Shown in pieces: positions 4,742-12,577 of a stretch of 13,693 nucleotides of DNA. A program made the translations under genes and the position numbers. Under the pieces are notes generated by a model, which was given only the letters and a program-made list of their open reading frames with translations, did no database searches and had not been told where the DNA came from. The DNA comes from an uncultured Duganella sp. GTDB lineage: Bacteria > Pseudomonadota > Gammaproteobacteria > Burkholderiales > Burkholderiaceae. Numbering within the stretch: the stretch's first letter is position 1; each line of letters opens with the position of its first letter. The stretch is from positions 1 through 13,693 of the forward strand of contig CAMLRG010000146.1 in the NCBI GenBank assembly GCA_946482335.1. Reading direction: 5' to 3'.

Positions 4742-6379
4742 ATGAGCAAACGATCCATGACGGTGGGAACCCGGCTGGCGCTGGGTTTCGGCTTGGTGCT
4801 GGCGCTGATGGCTGGCATTGCGGGCCTGGGCATCTACAGCATGCAGCATATCCACGACCAGCTGGAAAAAGTCGTGGAGCTCAATGTGGTCAAGCTGGCG
4901 CACGTGCAGGACATGTCGGAAGCGGTGCACGTCGTCGCGCGTGAAACGCGCACCATCGTGTTGTTGACGGATGATGCGGAGATGCAGCGCGAAGTGCCCA
5001 AGCTGCAGGCGGCATGGGCCCAGTATGACAAGGCACAGCAGGCACTGGACGCCTTGCCGAAGACCGCGGAAGGCAAGGCGATCCAGGCCCGCATCGATGC
5101 GCTGCGCCAGGAAGCACGGCCGCTGGCCGACCAGGTCCTGCAGTTGGCGTTGCAGCATAAGGACCAGGAGGCGGTTGCCCTGCTGCTGCAGAAGTCCGCC
5201 CCTGCCACGCAGCGCTGGCAGGATGCCATGGACGAAGATGTGCATCTGCAGCGCCGTCAAAACGATGAGGACGCGGCTGCGGCGGAAAAGGCCTACGGTA
5301 CGGCCCGCAACCTGATGCTGGCAATGAGCGTCGTGGCGCTGGTGGTGGGCATTGCTGCAGCGGCGCTGATTGCGCGCCGGCTGCTGTGCCAACTCGGTGG
5401 CGAGCCCGAGGTCGCCGCCGAGATCGCCGGGCGCATCGCTGCCGGCGACCTGACGGTGGAGGTGGCCACCCGCAACGACGACCAGACCAGCATGATGCGG
5501 GCCATCGGCACCATGCGGGACAGCCTGCGGCGCATCGTGTCCGAAGTGCGGCAGGGAACGGAAACCATCAGTACGGCCGCCACCGAGATCGCGGTCGGCA
5601 ATATGAATCTTTCGACGCGTACCGAGGAGCAGGCCAGCGCACTGGAGGAAACCGCTTCATCAATGGAGCAATTGACCAGTGCCATGCGCGAGAACGGCAG
5701 CCACGCGCGCCATGCCAACGAACTGGCGGCGGCGGCCAGTGCCGTGGCCCAACAGGGTGGGGCCGTGGTGGGGCAGGTGGTGCAGACCATGGGGGCGATC
5801 AGCGATTCCTCGCGCAAGATTTCAGACATCATCGGCGTCATCGACGGGATCGCGTTCCAGACCAATATCCTGGCCTTGAATGCGGCAGTGGAAGCGGCGC
5901 GTGCTGGCGAACAGGGGCGCGGTTTTGCGGTGGTGGCATCCGAGGTGCGCCAGCTGGCGCAGCGTTCGGCGGCGGCGGCCAAGGAAATCAAGGACTTGAT
6001 CGTCAGGTCGGTGCAGCAGGTGGATCAGGGCAGCGTGCTGGTGGCGCGCGCGGGCAGCACCATGGATGAAGTGGTGGCGTCGGTGCAGCGGGCGGCCGCG
6101 ATCATGCGCGAAATCACGGCTGCGGGCGAGGAGCAAGGCGCCGGGATCGAGCAGATCAACCGGGCCGTCACCGAAATGGATGCGGTCACGCAGCAAAACG
6201 CGGCTTTGGTGGAGGAGGCGGCGTCGGCGGCGGATTCGCTCAAACAGCAGGCTGCCCACCTGGAACAACTGGTGGGCGTGTTCAAGGTGCAGGGGGACTA
6301 CGACGTCGCCACGCGCACGGCAGCCAGCAGGATGCCGACGAAGCAGCCGGCGGCAATCAGCGCGCCCGCGATCACGTAA
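4742..6379 (+). CDS. Methyl-accepting chemotaxis protein (4HB sensor)
   Basis: This 545-residue inner-membrane chemoreceptor signals to CheA/CheW. In order it has TM1 (about 11-33), a periplasmic four-helix-bundle sensor (about 34-188), TM2 (about 190-212), a HAMP linker (about 213-265, with [20 protein letters not shown]) and the coiled-coil signalling domain. The conserved tip is at about 361-401: [19 protein letters not shown] and [20 protein letters not shown]. Methylation-type Glu/Gln pairs ([17 protein letters not shown] at 293-310) are present. A Tsr-type C-terminal NWETF tether is absent. The canonical end LVGVFKV (511-516) is followed by a 29-residue tail. GGGGAGAG supports the start. 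Ligand unknown. The tail (519-545) overlaps a convergent gene. Confidence 0.94.
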   Translation: MSKRSMTVGTRLALGFGLVLALMAGIAGLGIYSMQHIHDQLEKVVELNVVKLAHVQDMSEAVHVVARETRTIVLLTDDAEMQREVPKLQAAWAQYDKAQQALDALPKTAEGKAIQARIDALRQEARPLADQVLQLALQHKDQEAVALLLQKSAPATQRWQDAMDEDVHLQRRQNDEDAAAAEKAYGTARNLMLAMSVVALVVGIAAAALIARRLLCQLGGEPEVAAEIAGRIAAGDLTVEVATRNDDQTSMMRAIGTMRDSLRRIVSEVRQGTETISTAATEIAVGNMNLSTRTEEQASALEETASSMEQLTSAMRENGSHARHANELAAAASAVAQQGGAVVGQVVQTMGAISDSSRKISDIIGVIDGIAFQTNILALNAAVEAARAGEQGRGFAVVASEVRQLAQRSAAAAKEIKDLIVRSVQQVDQGSVLVARAGSTMDEVVASVQRAAAIMREITAAGEEQGAGIEQINRAVTEMDAVTQQNAALVEEAASAADSLKQQAAHLEQLVGVFKVQGDYDVATRTAASRMPTKQPAAISAPAIT

Positions 6380-6495
6380 GCGGGGCGCAGGGCGTCGACG
6401 TCGCGGTCGAAATCGCTGCGGCGGCGCAGTCCGATGAAGGACCAGCCGACGGCCAGCATGGTTTCGCCGAAGCTGCGTTGTTTGGTGTTTTCCAT
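6298..6495 (-). CDS. DUF2970 small inner-membrane protein
   Basis: The product has 65 residues: an N-terminal amphipathic part with [20 protein letters not shown] and then [20 protein letters not shown], a single C-terminal transmembrane helix. This is the layout of DUF2970, a short beta-proteobacterial family of unknown function with a WSFLGIRK-like motif followed by one membrane span. I chose the ATG at 6493-6495 because AAGGAA lies about 6 nt upstream. A much longer frame upstream of it (to 6936) would cross a terminator and another gene. The last 27 codons overlap, antisense, the end of the chemoreceptor gene. Family call good; function unknown. Confidence 0.85.
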   Translation of the reverse strand: MENTKQRSFGETMLAVGWSFIGLRRRSDFDRDVDALRPAYVIAGALIAAGCFVGILLAAVRVATS

Positions 6496-6542
6496 GGCGT
6501 TTCCTTTCAGGGTTGGGCCTATTGTGCGCTGGCCCGGCCCTG

Positions 6543-6563
6543 AAAAACAGGCGCAGAAGCGCC
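6543..6563 (-). terminator. Intrinsic terminator of the hypothetical gene at 6578-7351
   Basis: On the minus strand GGCGC (6563-6559) pairs perfectly with GCGCC (6554-6550) around TTCT. The stem is followed after two bases by TTTTT (6547-6543). It begins 15 nt after the stop codon. It separates this gene from the DUF2970 gene downstream. Confidence 0.6.
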
Positions 6564-6577
6564 CGGAAACGACCATA

Positions 6578-7351
6578 TCAGATGCTAGGCTGCTGGGGGC
6601 GCAACTGCACCATGGCCTTCTGCACCGCGCTGCGCTTGCCGCCGGCCCAGTCCAGGCGCAGCAGGTCGGCGTCGCCCAGCGATTCCAGGCTGGCCGCCGC
6701 TTCGTCGCTGCCGCCGTCGGCTTCCTCCAGCATTTCCTCGTACAGTTCGGGATAGGCCTGGATGCGCAGCATGACTTCGTCCGCCACTTCATCGGCCACC
6801 AGTATGTCGCCACAGGCGAGCAGGCGTTCGGCCAGCGCGTGCAGCGCGGCGTGGCGTCCCGGCGGAACGGCCTGCTGCAGCAGTTGCTCGAAACTGGCCA
6901 GGGCGTCCTGCAATTGGCGTGTGCAGGCCGAGACATGGCAGGCGTAGGTGGCGAATTCGCAGGCCAGGGTGCCCGGGCTGGCCGTCATGACGCCGTCGGC
7001 CATGAACAGGTGGCGCCAACTGGCCAGCATGGCATCGCCGCTCAACACCGGTCCTGCCGACGGAATCTGCCAAGGCTGGGCACATGCCAGCTGGCGCAAT
7101 TGCGTTTCGGCGCGCGCCATGTGGACCTGCAATTCCTCCAGCTGGCGCGCGTAGGCGCTGCTGGCGCGGGATCGGCGCAGATTGTCCAGCAAGGGCATGG
7201 GGATGGTGTCGCGGCCGCGCCATCGGGCGACAACGGGCAGGGTGGCCGGGCGCGGCGCCTGGGTGGGCGCCAGCAAGTGGTTCCGTGCGCGCACACCGCG
7301 GCCGCGCAGCAGCCAGGTGTCGCCGGGTTTGAACTGCAGTAAAGAGTCCAT
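6578..7351 (-). CDS. Hypothetical protein, helical, soluble
   Basis: The product has 257 residues and I do not recognise the family. The start at ATG 7349-7351 (MDSLLQFKPGDTWLLRGRGV) is set by GGGAGG 6 nt upstream. A frame extending to 7522 is Pro-rich and overlaps the next gene. The N-terminal 55 residues look beta-rich and basic (RGRGVRARNHLL). From about residue 70 to the end the protein is predicted helical, with heptad-like ARQLEELQVHMARAETQLRQL near 75-95 and a very acidic stretch EVADEVMLRIQAYPELYEEM near 190-210. There is no signal peptide and no membrane span. It has its own terminator downstream and lies 91 nt after the YigZ-family gene. A lineage-specific Oxalobacteraceae protein is an inference. 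Confidence 0.78.
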   Translation of the reverse strand: MDSLLQFKPGDTWLLRGRGVRARNHLLAPTQAPRPATLPVVARWRGRDTIPMPLLDNLRRSRASSAYARQLEELQVHMARAETQLRQLACAQPWQIPSAGPVLSGDAMLASWRHLFMADGVMTASPGTLACEFATYACHVSACTRQLQDALASFEQLLQQAVPPGRHAALHALAERLLACGDILVADEVADEVMLRIQAYPELYEEMLEEADGGSDEAAASLESLGDADLLRLDWAGGKRSAVQKAMVQLRPQQPSI

Positions 7352-7442
7352 GTGCAACCTCCCTTGAGCTTGAGAGGAAATTCTGAACCTTTTAACAAGC
7401 CCCTGCAAGCACTTGTCGGATGGGTGGAACCCGGCGGCAATA

Positions 7443-8030
7443 CTAGTTGCCCAGCCATTCCAGCTGGCCGCTGGCGGCTTCGTCCAGGCGGGCGGCCAGG
7501 GCGGCCGCTGCGGGCTCGGCAATGCGGAATGCCAGCGTCACCCGTTCGCCGTGGGCGACCTCGGCCAGGCTGGCGCCGGCCGCGGCAAGTTCGCGCCGCA
7601 GGAGGCCTTCCAGCGAGTAGGGCAGCGTGCAGCGCAGTTCGGTGTAGCGGACGATGGGGGTCTTTTCTACTGTTAATAGGGCTTGCGCAACGGTATCGGT
7701 GTAGGCGCGCACCAGGCCGCCGGCGCCCAGCTTGATGCCGCCGTAATAGCGGACCACGGCGGCCAGTACGCCTTCCAGGTCCTGGTGGCGCAACACGTCC
7801 AGCATGGGGCGTCCGGCGGTGCCGCCCGGTTCGCCGTCATCGACCGCCGCCGACTGGCCGCCGGCCAGCAGCGCCCAGCACACGTGGGCCGCATCCGGGT
7901 GTTCGGCGCGCAGGCGGGCCACGAAGGCTTGCGCCTCGGCGCGGCTGGCAACCGGTTGCACGAAGCCGAGGAAGCGGCTTTTCTTGACCAGCAGTTCGCT
8001 GGTGGCGGGGGAAGCGATGGTTTGTGGCAT
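7443..8030 (-). CDS. yigZ: YigZ/IMPACT family protein
   Basis: The product has 195 residues. The N-terminal UPF0029/IMPACT domain carries the hallmarks KKSRFLGFVQPV (about 16-27), AHVCWALLAG, DDGEPGGTAGRPML (about 64-77) and VVRYYGGIKLGAGGLVRAYT (about 92-111). The shorter C-terminal ferredoxin-like domain (about 125-195) is that of bacterial YigZ proteins. Members are soluble and about 200 residues long. The eukaryotic relative IMPACT regulates translation via Gcn1, but the bacterial role is not firmly known. I chose the ATG at 8028-8030; a TTG at 8048 would add six residues that do not look family-like. It is divergent from the gene at 8103, with 72 nt between. Confidence 0.92.
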   Translation of the reverse strand: MPQTIASPATSELLVKKSRFLGFVQPVASRAEAQAFVARLRAEHPDAAHVCWALLAGGQSAAVDDGEPGGTAGRPMLDVLRHQDLEGVLAAVVRYYGGIKLGAGGLVRAYTDTVAQALLTVEKTPIVRYTELRCTLPYSLEGLLRRELAAAGASLAEVAHGERVTLAFRIAEPAAAALAARLDEAASGQLEWLGN

Positions 8031-8102
8031 GGGGCCAACATCATACAACTTTTACCCAAGGTCATGCCTTACAATGCCGTTGCTTATTAATTAACCCAAC
8101 TT

Positions 8103-9758
8103 ATGTCGGCGACTTACCGGATCAAGACCCTAGGCGTGCAGGACGGCTTCCAGCGGGAGCGGGTCGAGGCGCGCCTGATGCTGCTGTTCCGGCGCCCGCT
8201 GCAGGCGGTGCGGCCGATCGCCGACGGCAATGGCGCCTTGCTGAAAAAGGGTGTCGACCTGGCCACCGCCGAGCGTTACCGCAACGCCTTGCTGCAATGC
8301 GGCTGCGCCTGCGAGATCGAGGAAGAAGCCGCCGTCCCGCCGGCCCGCGCGGCGCTGGCGGATTACGCGGCACAGTTGATGGCCCACCTGCAGTCGCTGG
8401 ACCCGGGCCGACGCTGGCAATTCATCGAGGAGGCGGGCGAGCTGTTCGGCGTGCCGGGGCCGGCATCGCCCTATCCGCTGGAATTGGTGGTGCCGCTGGA
8501 GCGCCTGTACCAGGAATGGCTGGCTTCTTCGCTGGCGGCCAGTGAGGATTTGCTGCGCTACACGGCGGGCATGGTGCTGATGGGGAATATGCCGGGCATG
8601 GTGGAGGAAGCGGCGCGCTACCTGTTGCCGATCGTGCGCAGCAGCGCGGAACGCGGGCAAGCCATGCTGGCCGCCGCGCGCGGCTATTCGCCGCTGCTGT
8701 TCCGGCCCTTGTGCGAGGGCCTGGAAATGGGCCTGGCCTACCACCGGGGCAGCGTCATGCACCGCGTGGCGCAGGCGCATCTCGATGCCTGGGACATGGA
8801 TGAAGACGCCGCCTTCGAGGCTGCCTTCGCGAACCTGCGCGCACGTTCCGTGTTACCGCTGCAGGTATCGGCGCAGGGCGTGTCCTTCGGCGGCTGGGGC
8901 GATGGCTACGATTCATCGCGCATGCTGCTGCCGGAATTGGTGGCGGCTGCCGTCGGCGAGGGCCGTCCGGTGGTCATGGTGCCTACGCGTGGCAAGCTGA
9001 TGGTGTGCAGCGACCAGTCGGAAGCAGCGCTGGATGCGATGATGAAGTTTGCCATCGATGCGATGCGCGAAGAGAAGATGGTCACGCCGCGCATGCTGCG
9101 CTGGCATGAGGGGCGCTGGCAGGTATTCGTGCCGCAATCGCATGCGCGGCGCCTGAACAGCCTCGCCAAATATGCCGAGGGCAACGATTACCGGCTGCAG
9201 AAGGAGTTGCTGAAGGCGCGCGTGGCGGCCAGCGGCCAGGATCTCTATGTGGCGACCTACATGGTCGGCAAGACCGGTCCCGAGCAGCGCCGCACCAGCG
9301 CATGTACCTGGACGCGCGGCATCCCGAGCCTGTTGCCCAAGACCGATCTCTTGTGCTTTGCCGATCCGGCCAGCAGCGGCGCGCCGGTCACGGTGCCGTG
9401 GGATGCGGCGATGCCCGTGGTGGGGGCGCTGATGCAGCGCACCGGGGACCAGCCGCCGCGCTATCTGGTCGATGGTTTCCCGAACGCCGTCCAGCTGGCG
9501 CAACTGGCGGATATCGCCACCGCGGCGCGCCGGGCGGCCAGGGCACAGGCCGCGCAGGCGGCGCAGGAGGGGAGGTCCGCCGCGCAGGCCGCACCGCCGG
9601 GCCAGGCGGGACAACCGGCACGCTCCGCGCCGGCCCGCCAAGGTGCCGCCGACCGTGCGGCGGAGGCGGCGCGGCGGGGACGGGCATGGCAGGCGCTGCG
9701 CGGTGCCCTTGGCCGCTGGACCGACACCAAGGCCCCACATACCGTGCCGGTCAAATAG
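8103..9758 (+). CDS. Multidomain protein with DUF1444 (YtpQ)-like segment
   Basis: The product has 551 residues, with no signal peptide and no membrane span. Residues 1-73 form a compact alpha/beta unit ending in LLQCGCACEIEEE. Its 'GVDLATAERYRNALLQCG' pattern recalls the C-terminal domain of ribosomal protein L7/L12. Residues about 80-230 are helical and unrecognised. Residues about 236-345 match the order of DUF1444/YtpQ: AAFANLRAR, then DGYDSSRMLLPELVAAA, GRPVVMVPTRGKLMV and HEGRWQVFVP. Residues about 346-460 hold a possible second alpha/beta unit. Residues 470-540 are Ala/Gln/Arg-rich and low in complexity. No clear ribosome-binding site precedes the ATG. The 3' end overlaps the convergent permease gene by 8 bp. 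The DUF1444 link is my own alignment by eye; function unknown. Confidence 0.85.
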   Translation: MSATYRIKTLGVQDGFQRERVEARLMLLFRRPLQAVRPIADGNGALLKKGVDLATAERYRNALLQCGCACEIEEEAAVPPARAALADYAAQLMAHLQSLDPGRRWQFIEEAGELFGVPGPASPYPLELVVPLERLYQEWLASSLAASEDLLRYTAGMVLMGNMPGMVEEAARYLLPIVRSSAERGQAMLAAARGYSPLLFRPLCEGLEMGLAYHRGSVMHRVAQAHLDAWDMDEDAAFEAAFANLRARSVLPLQVSAQGVSFGGWGDGYDSSRMLLPELVAAAVGEGRPVVMVPTRGKLMVCSDQSEAALDAMMKFAIDAMREEKMVTPRMLRWHEGRWQVFVPQSHARRLNSLAKYAEGNDYRLQKELLKARVAASGQDLYVATYMVGKTGPEQRRTSACTWTRGIPSLLPKTDLLCFADPASSGAPVTVPWDAAMPVVGALMQRTGDQPPRYLVDGFPNAVQLAQLADIATAARRAARAQAAQAAQEGRSAAQAAPPGQAGQPARSAPARQGAADRAAEAARRGRAWQALRGALGRWTDTKAPHTVPVK

Positions 9759-11034
9759 CGGGCTGCCGCCAGCGCACCAGCCAATACACGGGCAAGCCGG
9801 CGGCGCCAAGCACGAGGCCCCACCAGAATGCTTCCTGCCCCATCCCGTAGAAGGCCCACAGGGAAAAGACACAAGTCATCACAGCGCTGAAAGCCAGCAT
9901 GGCGCCGCGCTGGCGCAACTTGAACACGGCCGCGCCGCCCACCAGGTAGAGCGGCATGCTGGCCGCTGTCACCACCAGGGTCAGGAAAGTGAAGCCCTCG
10001 GCCAGCGAGCGGCTGTAATTCATCGCCACCATGGCGCTGGCCAGCACGCCTGCCAGCAGCAGCGACCAGGCCGGGGCACCGTGGCGGTTGGGCGTCTTCA
10101 ATAACGGCGGAAAGATGCCGTGGTTAGCCATCGAGGCCGTCACTTCGCCAGCCAGCATGGTCCAGCCGTTCAAGGCGCCAAGGCCGCTGAAGATCACGGC
10201 CAGGGCCAGCCAGTTTCCGCTGCCGGCATCCCAATAGCGGCGGAACAGGTCGACGAAGGGCGCATTGGAGGCCGCCAGCTCGGCCTGCGGCAGCAACAGC
10301 ATGGGGATGGTGCAGACGCACACGTACACCACGGCTGCCACCAGCGTGCCGGCGATGGTGGCGCGCGGGATGGTGCGCTGCGGGTCTTGCACCTTGGTGG
10401 CCGGCAGCGACGCGCATTCCACGCCCAGCATGGCAAACAGGGCGATGGTGCCGGCAGCCGCGGTGCCGTCGAGCGAAAACGGCGTGGCCGGCAGCTGGCT
10501 GGCGGTGCCGCCGCTGCCCAGCAGCCAGGCGCCGAGCAGCACGATGGCCCCCATCGGCAGCAGCTTGAGTGCGGCCGACGCCAGTTGCACCCGCCCCGAT
10601 GCCAGGGCGCCGCGCAGGCTGACCAGCACGAAGAACCAGAGGATGGCCATGGCGGCCAGGGGCGGCAGGGCAGGGTGCGTGGACAGCACCGGCAGCAGCG
10701 CGGTCAGGTAGCCGACGATGCCGATCGCCAGCGCCGCATTGGTGACCCAGATCGACACCCAGTAGCACCACATGGTGAAGAAGGCGACGCCGTTGCCGAA
10801 GGCGCGGCGGCAATAGCCGTAAGGCCCGTCCTCGTCCGGCATGGCACGCGCCAGGCGGGCGAACACGTGGGCGATGAACAGGCAGCCGGTGACGGTGATG
10901 GCCCAGCCGGCAAAGGCATTCCTGCCAAAAGGCGCCAGCGCGGCCGGCAGCATGAAGATGCCCATCCCGATCATGTTCCCCACGATCAGGGACGTGCACA
11001 TCCAGAAGCCGAGCGGCTTATCCCTGGCGTGCAT
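9751..11034 (-). CDS. APC-superfamily amino-acid permease, AdiC-like
   Basis: This 427-residue inner-membrane transporter has about 12 hydrophobic helices. TM1 carries GNMIGMGIFMLPAALAPFG (about 19-37), the unwound amine-binding segment that in the arginine/agmatine exchanger AdiC reads GNIMGSGVFLLPA. The TM6 segment LGVECAS keeps the gating Glu (E206), but the preceding AdiC Trp (W202) is replaced by Phe/Ala (IALFAM). TM8 keeps the Trp of GALNGWTMLAGE (W291). Conserved KVQDPQRTIPRATIAG follows TM6. The fold is thus AdiC/PotE-like with an altered binding site, so the substrate is unknown. The start overlaps the Rieske oxygenase gene by 17 nt, implying translational coupling; no ribosome-binding site of its own is visible. 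Confidence 0.88.
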   Translation of the reverse strand: MHARDKPLGFWMCTSLIVGNMIGMGIFMLPAALAPFGRNAFAGWAITVTGCLFIAHVFARLARAMPDEDGPYGYCRRAFGNGVAFFTMWCYWVSIWVTNAALAIGIVGYLTALLPVLSTHPALPPLAAMAILWFFVLVSLRGALASGRVQLASAALKLLPMGAIVLLGAWLLGSGGTASQLPATPFSLDGTAAAGTIALFAMLGVECASLPATKVQDPQRTIPRATIAGTLVAAVVYVCVCTIPMLLLPQAELAASNAPFVDLFRRYWDAGSGNWLALAVIFSGLGALNGWTMLAGEVTASMANHGIFPPLLKTPNRHGAPAWSLLLAGVLASAMVAMNYSRSLAEGFTFLTLVVTAASMPLYLVGGAAVFKLRQRGAMLAFSAVMTCVFSLWAFYGMGQEAFWWGLVLGAAGLPVYWLVRWRQPAI

Positions 11035-12082
11035 AGGCGGCGCGCAGCAGGTTCTGGAAGTGCCACACGCCGCTTTCGCGCCTGGGGTTCAGCCGCCCCG
11101 CGCTATACGAGCCGGACGCCAAGCCTTGCTGTACGTGCTCGCAGATGCTGATGTCCTCGGCCTGGATCTCGTCGCTGAAGGCTTGTTCAGCCTCGACGCG
11201 CGCCTGCACCTGCGGGTCGTCCGTGTAGTAATAGTCGAACTCCACGATGCATTGGCGGTGGCCGACGGGCAGGATGCGGTTGGTCTGCAGCCGCCCAGGC
11301 GTGATGTTCAGCATGATGTTCGGGTAGATGAAGTAGTACCAGGCATTGCCGTCGCCATAGATGCCTTCGTTGTTGCGCAGCGGCGAATGCTGCAGGGAGT
11401 GCCATTCGGCCAGTTCGGTATCGTAGACGCGGTAATCGAGCACTTTCGACAGGCCGGGATGGACGAAGGGCAGGTGGTAGCCTTCCAGGAAGTTGTCGAT
11501 GTAGACCTTCCAGTTGCATTCGAGCTTGTAGATGTCGCGCTTCGCGAAGCGCATGGCCGACAGGTCGGTGGGGGCGATGCGCTCGGCGATGCCGGCAAAG
11601 ACTTGTTCGAACGGCGGCGTGGCGGCGTCCAGGGCGACGAACACCAGCCCCTGCCATTCTTGCACCTGGATGCGCGGCAGGCGGATCGCCGATTTGTCGA
11701 ATCCCGCGGCGTCCTGCATTTCGATCGCGGCGCGCAGCTCGCCGTCCAGCCCATACGTCCAGCCATGGTATTTGCAGTGCAGCGCCCGCGCCCCTTTGCC
11801 GTTGCAGGTCGCGAGCGGGCCGGCGCGGTGGCGGCAGACATTGAAGAAGGCCTGCAAGCTGCCGTCCTGCTGGCGCACGATGATGACCGGCTTGCCGGCG
11901 ATGTCGCCCACCACGTGGTCGCCTGGCGCCTGCAGTTCGCCCGCATGCGCCGCCAATTGCCAGCTGCGCCCGAACACTTCGCGCTGCTCGACATCGAGCC
12001 ATTGCTCGCTGGTGTAGAAGCTGGCGTGCAGGGCGTGCGCCTGTTCCAGCGGCTCGATTCGGCAATGCTCCTGCAGGGTCAT
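11018..12082 (-). CDS. Rieske non-haem iron oxygenase, alpha subunit (choline/carnitine-monooxygenase-like)
   Basis: The 354-residue product has a Rieske domain binding [2Fe-2S] through C83, H85, C103 and H106 (CRHRAGPLATC...HCKYHGW, 17 residues between the pairs). A catalytic mononuclear iron domain follows, NWKVYIDNFLEGYHLPFVHP, with H203, H208 and probably D310 (AEDISICEHVQQGL). The residue before GYH that bridges the two metal centres is Glu (E200), as in carnitine monooxygenase CntA, rather than the Asp of naphthalene dioxygenase. The family hydroxylates or N-demethylates substrates with electrons from a separate reductase, which is not encoded here. The start ATG 12080-12082 has GGAG 6 nt upstream; a GTG at 12109 is less likely. 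Neighbours suggest an imported amine or amino-acid derivative. Confidence 0.9.
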   Translation of the reverse strand: MTLQEHCRIEPLEQAHALHASFYTSEQWLDVEQREVFGRSWQLAAHAGELQAPGDHVVGDIAGKPVIIVRQQDGSLQAFFNVCRHRAGPLATCNGKGARALHCKYHGWTYGLDGELRAAIEMQDAAGFDKSAIRLPRIQVQEWQGLVFVALDAATPPFEQVFAGIAERIAPTDLSAMRFAKRDIYKLECNWKVYIDNFLEGYHLPFVHPGLSKVLDYRVYDTELAEWHSLQHSPLRNNEGIYGDGNAWYYFIYPNIMLNITPGRLQTNRILPVGHRQCIVEFDYYYTDDPQVQARVEAEQAFSDEIQAEDISICEHVQQGLASGSYSAGRLNPRRESGVWHFQNLLRAAYARQG

Positions 12083-12132
12083 ATTGGCTCCGAAGCGGGA
12101 AAGGCCCACTGTCGCACAAATTCGCGGCTATG

Positions 12133-12435
12133 TCAGCCAGGGTACACCGGCGCGTCGGCCTGCGCGCCGGCGACGGTCATCCAGGGGCGGATCCGCCATT
12201 TCGCCACCAGGCCGTTCTGCACGTACGGATCGGCCTTCACGAATTCTTCGATGACGGCCGGCGTGTCGGCTTTGAACCACAGTAGCGCGCCGTCGACGGG
12301 ATCCGCCAGCACCCCGCCAAGCTGGAATTCGCCGCGCTCGTGCGAGGTCCAGGCCAGCTTCAGATGGGCATCGCGGAATTCCCCCCGGCGCTCGAGATAA
12401 TCGGGGGTGTACTCGTAAATCAGGACGTAGTGCAT
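12133..12435 (-). CDS. YciI-like family protein
   Basis: The 100-residue ferredoxin-like protein begins MHYVLIYEYTPDYLERRGEF and then RDAHLKLAWTSHERGEFQLGGVLADP. The His of DAHL and the Asp of ADP correspond to the His-Asp pair conserved in the YciI/YCII family. FKADTPAVIEEFVKADPYVQNGLVAKWRIRPW completes the typical ending (split here by a loop after VKADPY). Such proteins are often fused to or encoded beside oxidases and lyases; the exact reaction is unknown for most. I start at ATG 12433-12435; a GTG at 12441 would add two residues. It is the first gene of the operon with the Rieske oxygenase (50 nt gap) and the permease. Confidence 0.9.
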   Translation of the reverse strand: MHYVLIYEYTPDYLERRGEFRDAHLKLAWTSHERGEFQLGGVLADPVDGALLWFKADTPAVIEEFVKADPYVQNGLVAKWRIRPWMTVAGAQADAPVYPG

Positions 12436-12489
12436 GGCCACGGCTCATCGTTGTTCGGGTTGAGGAAATTATGACTCATATGTTTTCGG

Positions 12490-12524
12490 AATATCAATTC
12501 TTAAAGACGCAATACTTTGATATT
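12490..12524. promoter_or_regulatory. Inverted repeat in the divergent intergenic region, possible operator
   Basis: AATATCAA (12490-12497) and TTGATATT (12517-12524) are exact reverse complements separated by 19 nt. They lie in the 142-bp AT-rich gap between the YciI-like and TonB-receptor genes, 53 nt before the receptor start. Half-site spacing fits a dimeric regulator, but no regulator gene is in view. Confidence 0.4.
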
Positions 12525-12577
12525 GGTCGGCGTGATTAAGATTGGCTCCACCAAAACCAAAACTAAATGGAGACAAT

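Noticed and set aside
5293..5991. 232-codon minus-strand frame inside the chemoreceptor gene
   Set aside because: Antisense to the conserved signalling domain, Ala/Ser-rich, with no ribosome-binding site.
6298..6936. 212-codon minus-strand frame as one long gene
   Set aside because: Only its last 65 codons look real (DUF2970). The upstream part crosses the terminator and overlaps another gene in a different frame.
10120..12400. Long plus-strand frames opposite the permease and Rieske genes
   Set aside because: Shadows of high-GC genes; their translations are Arg/His/Gly-rich with no recognisable domain.
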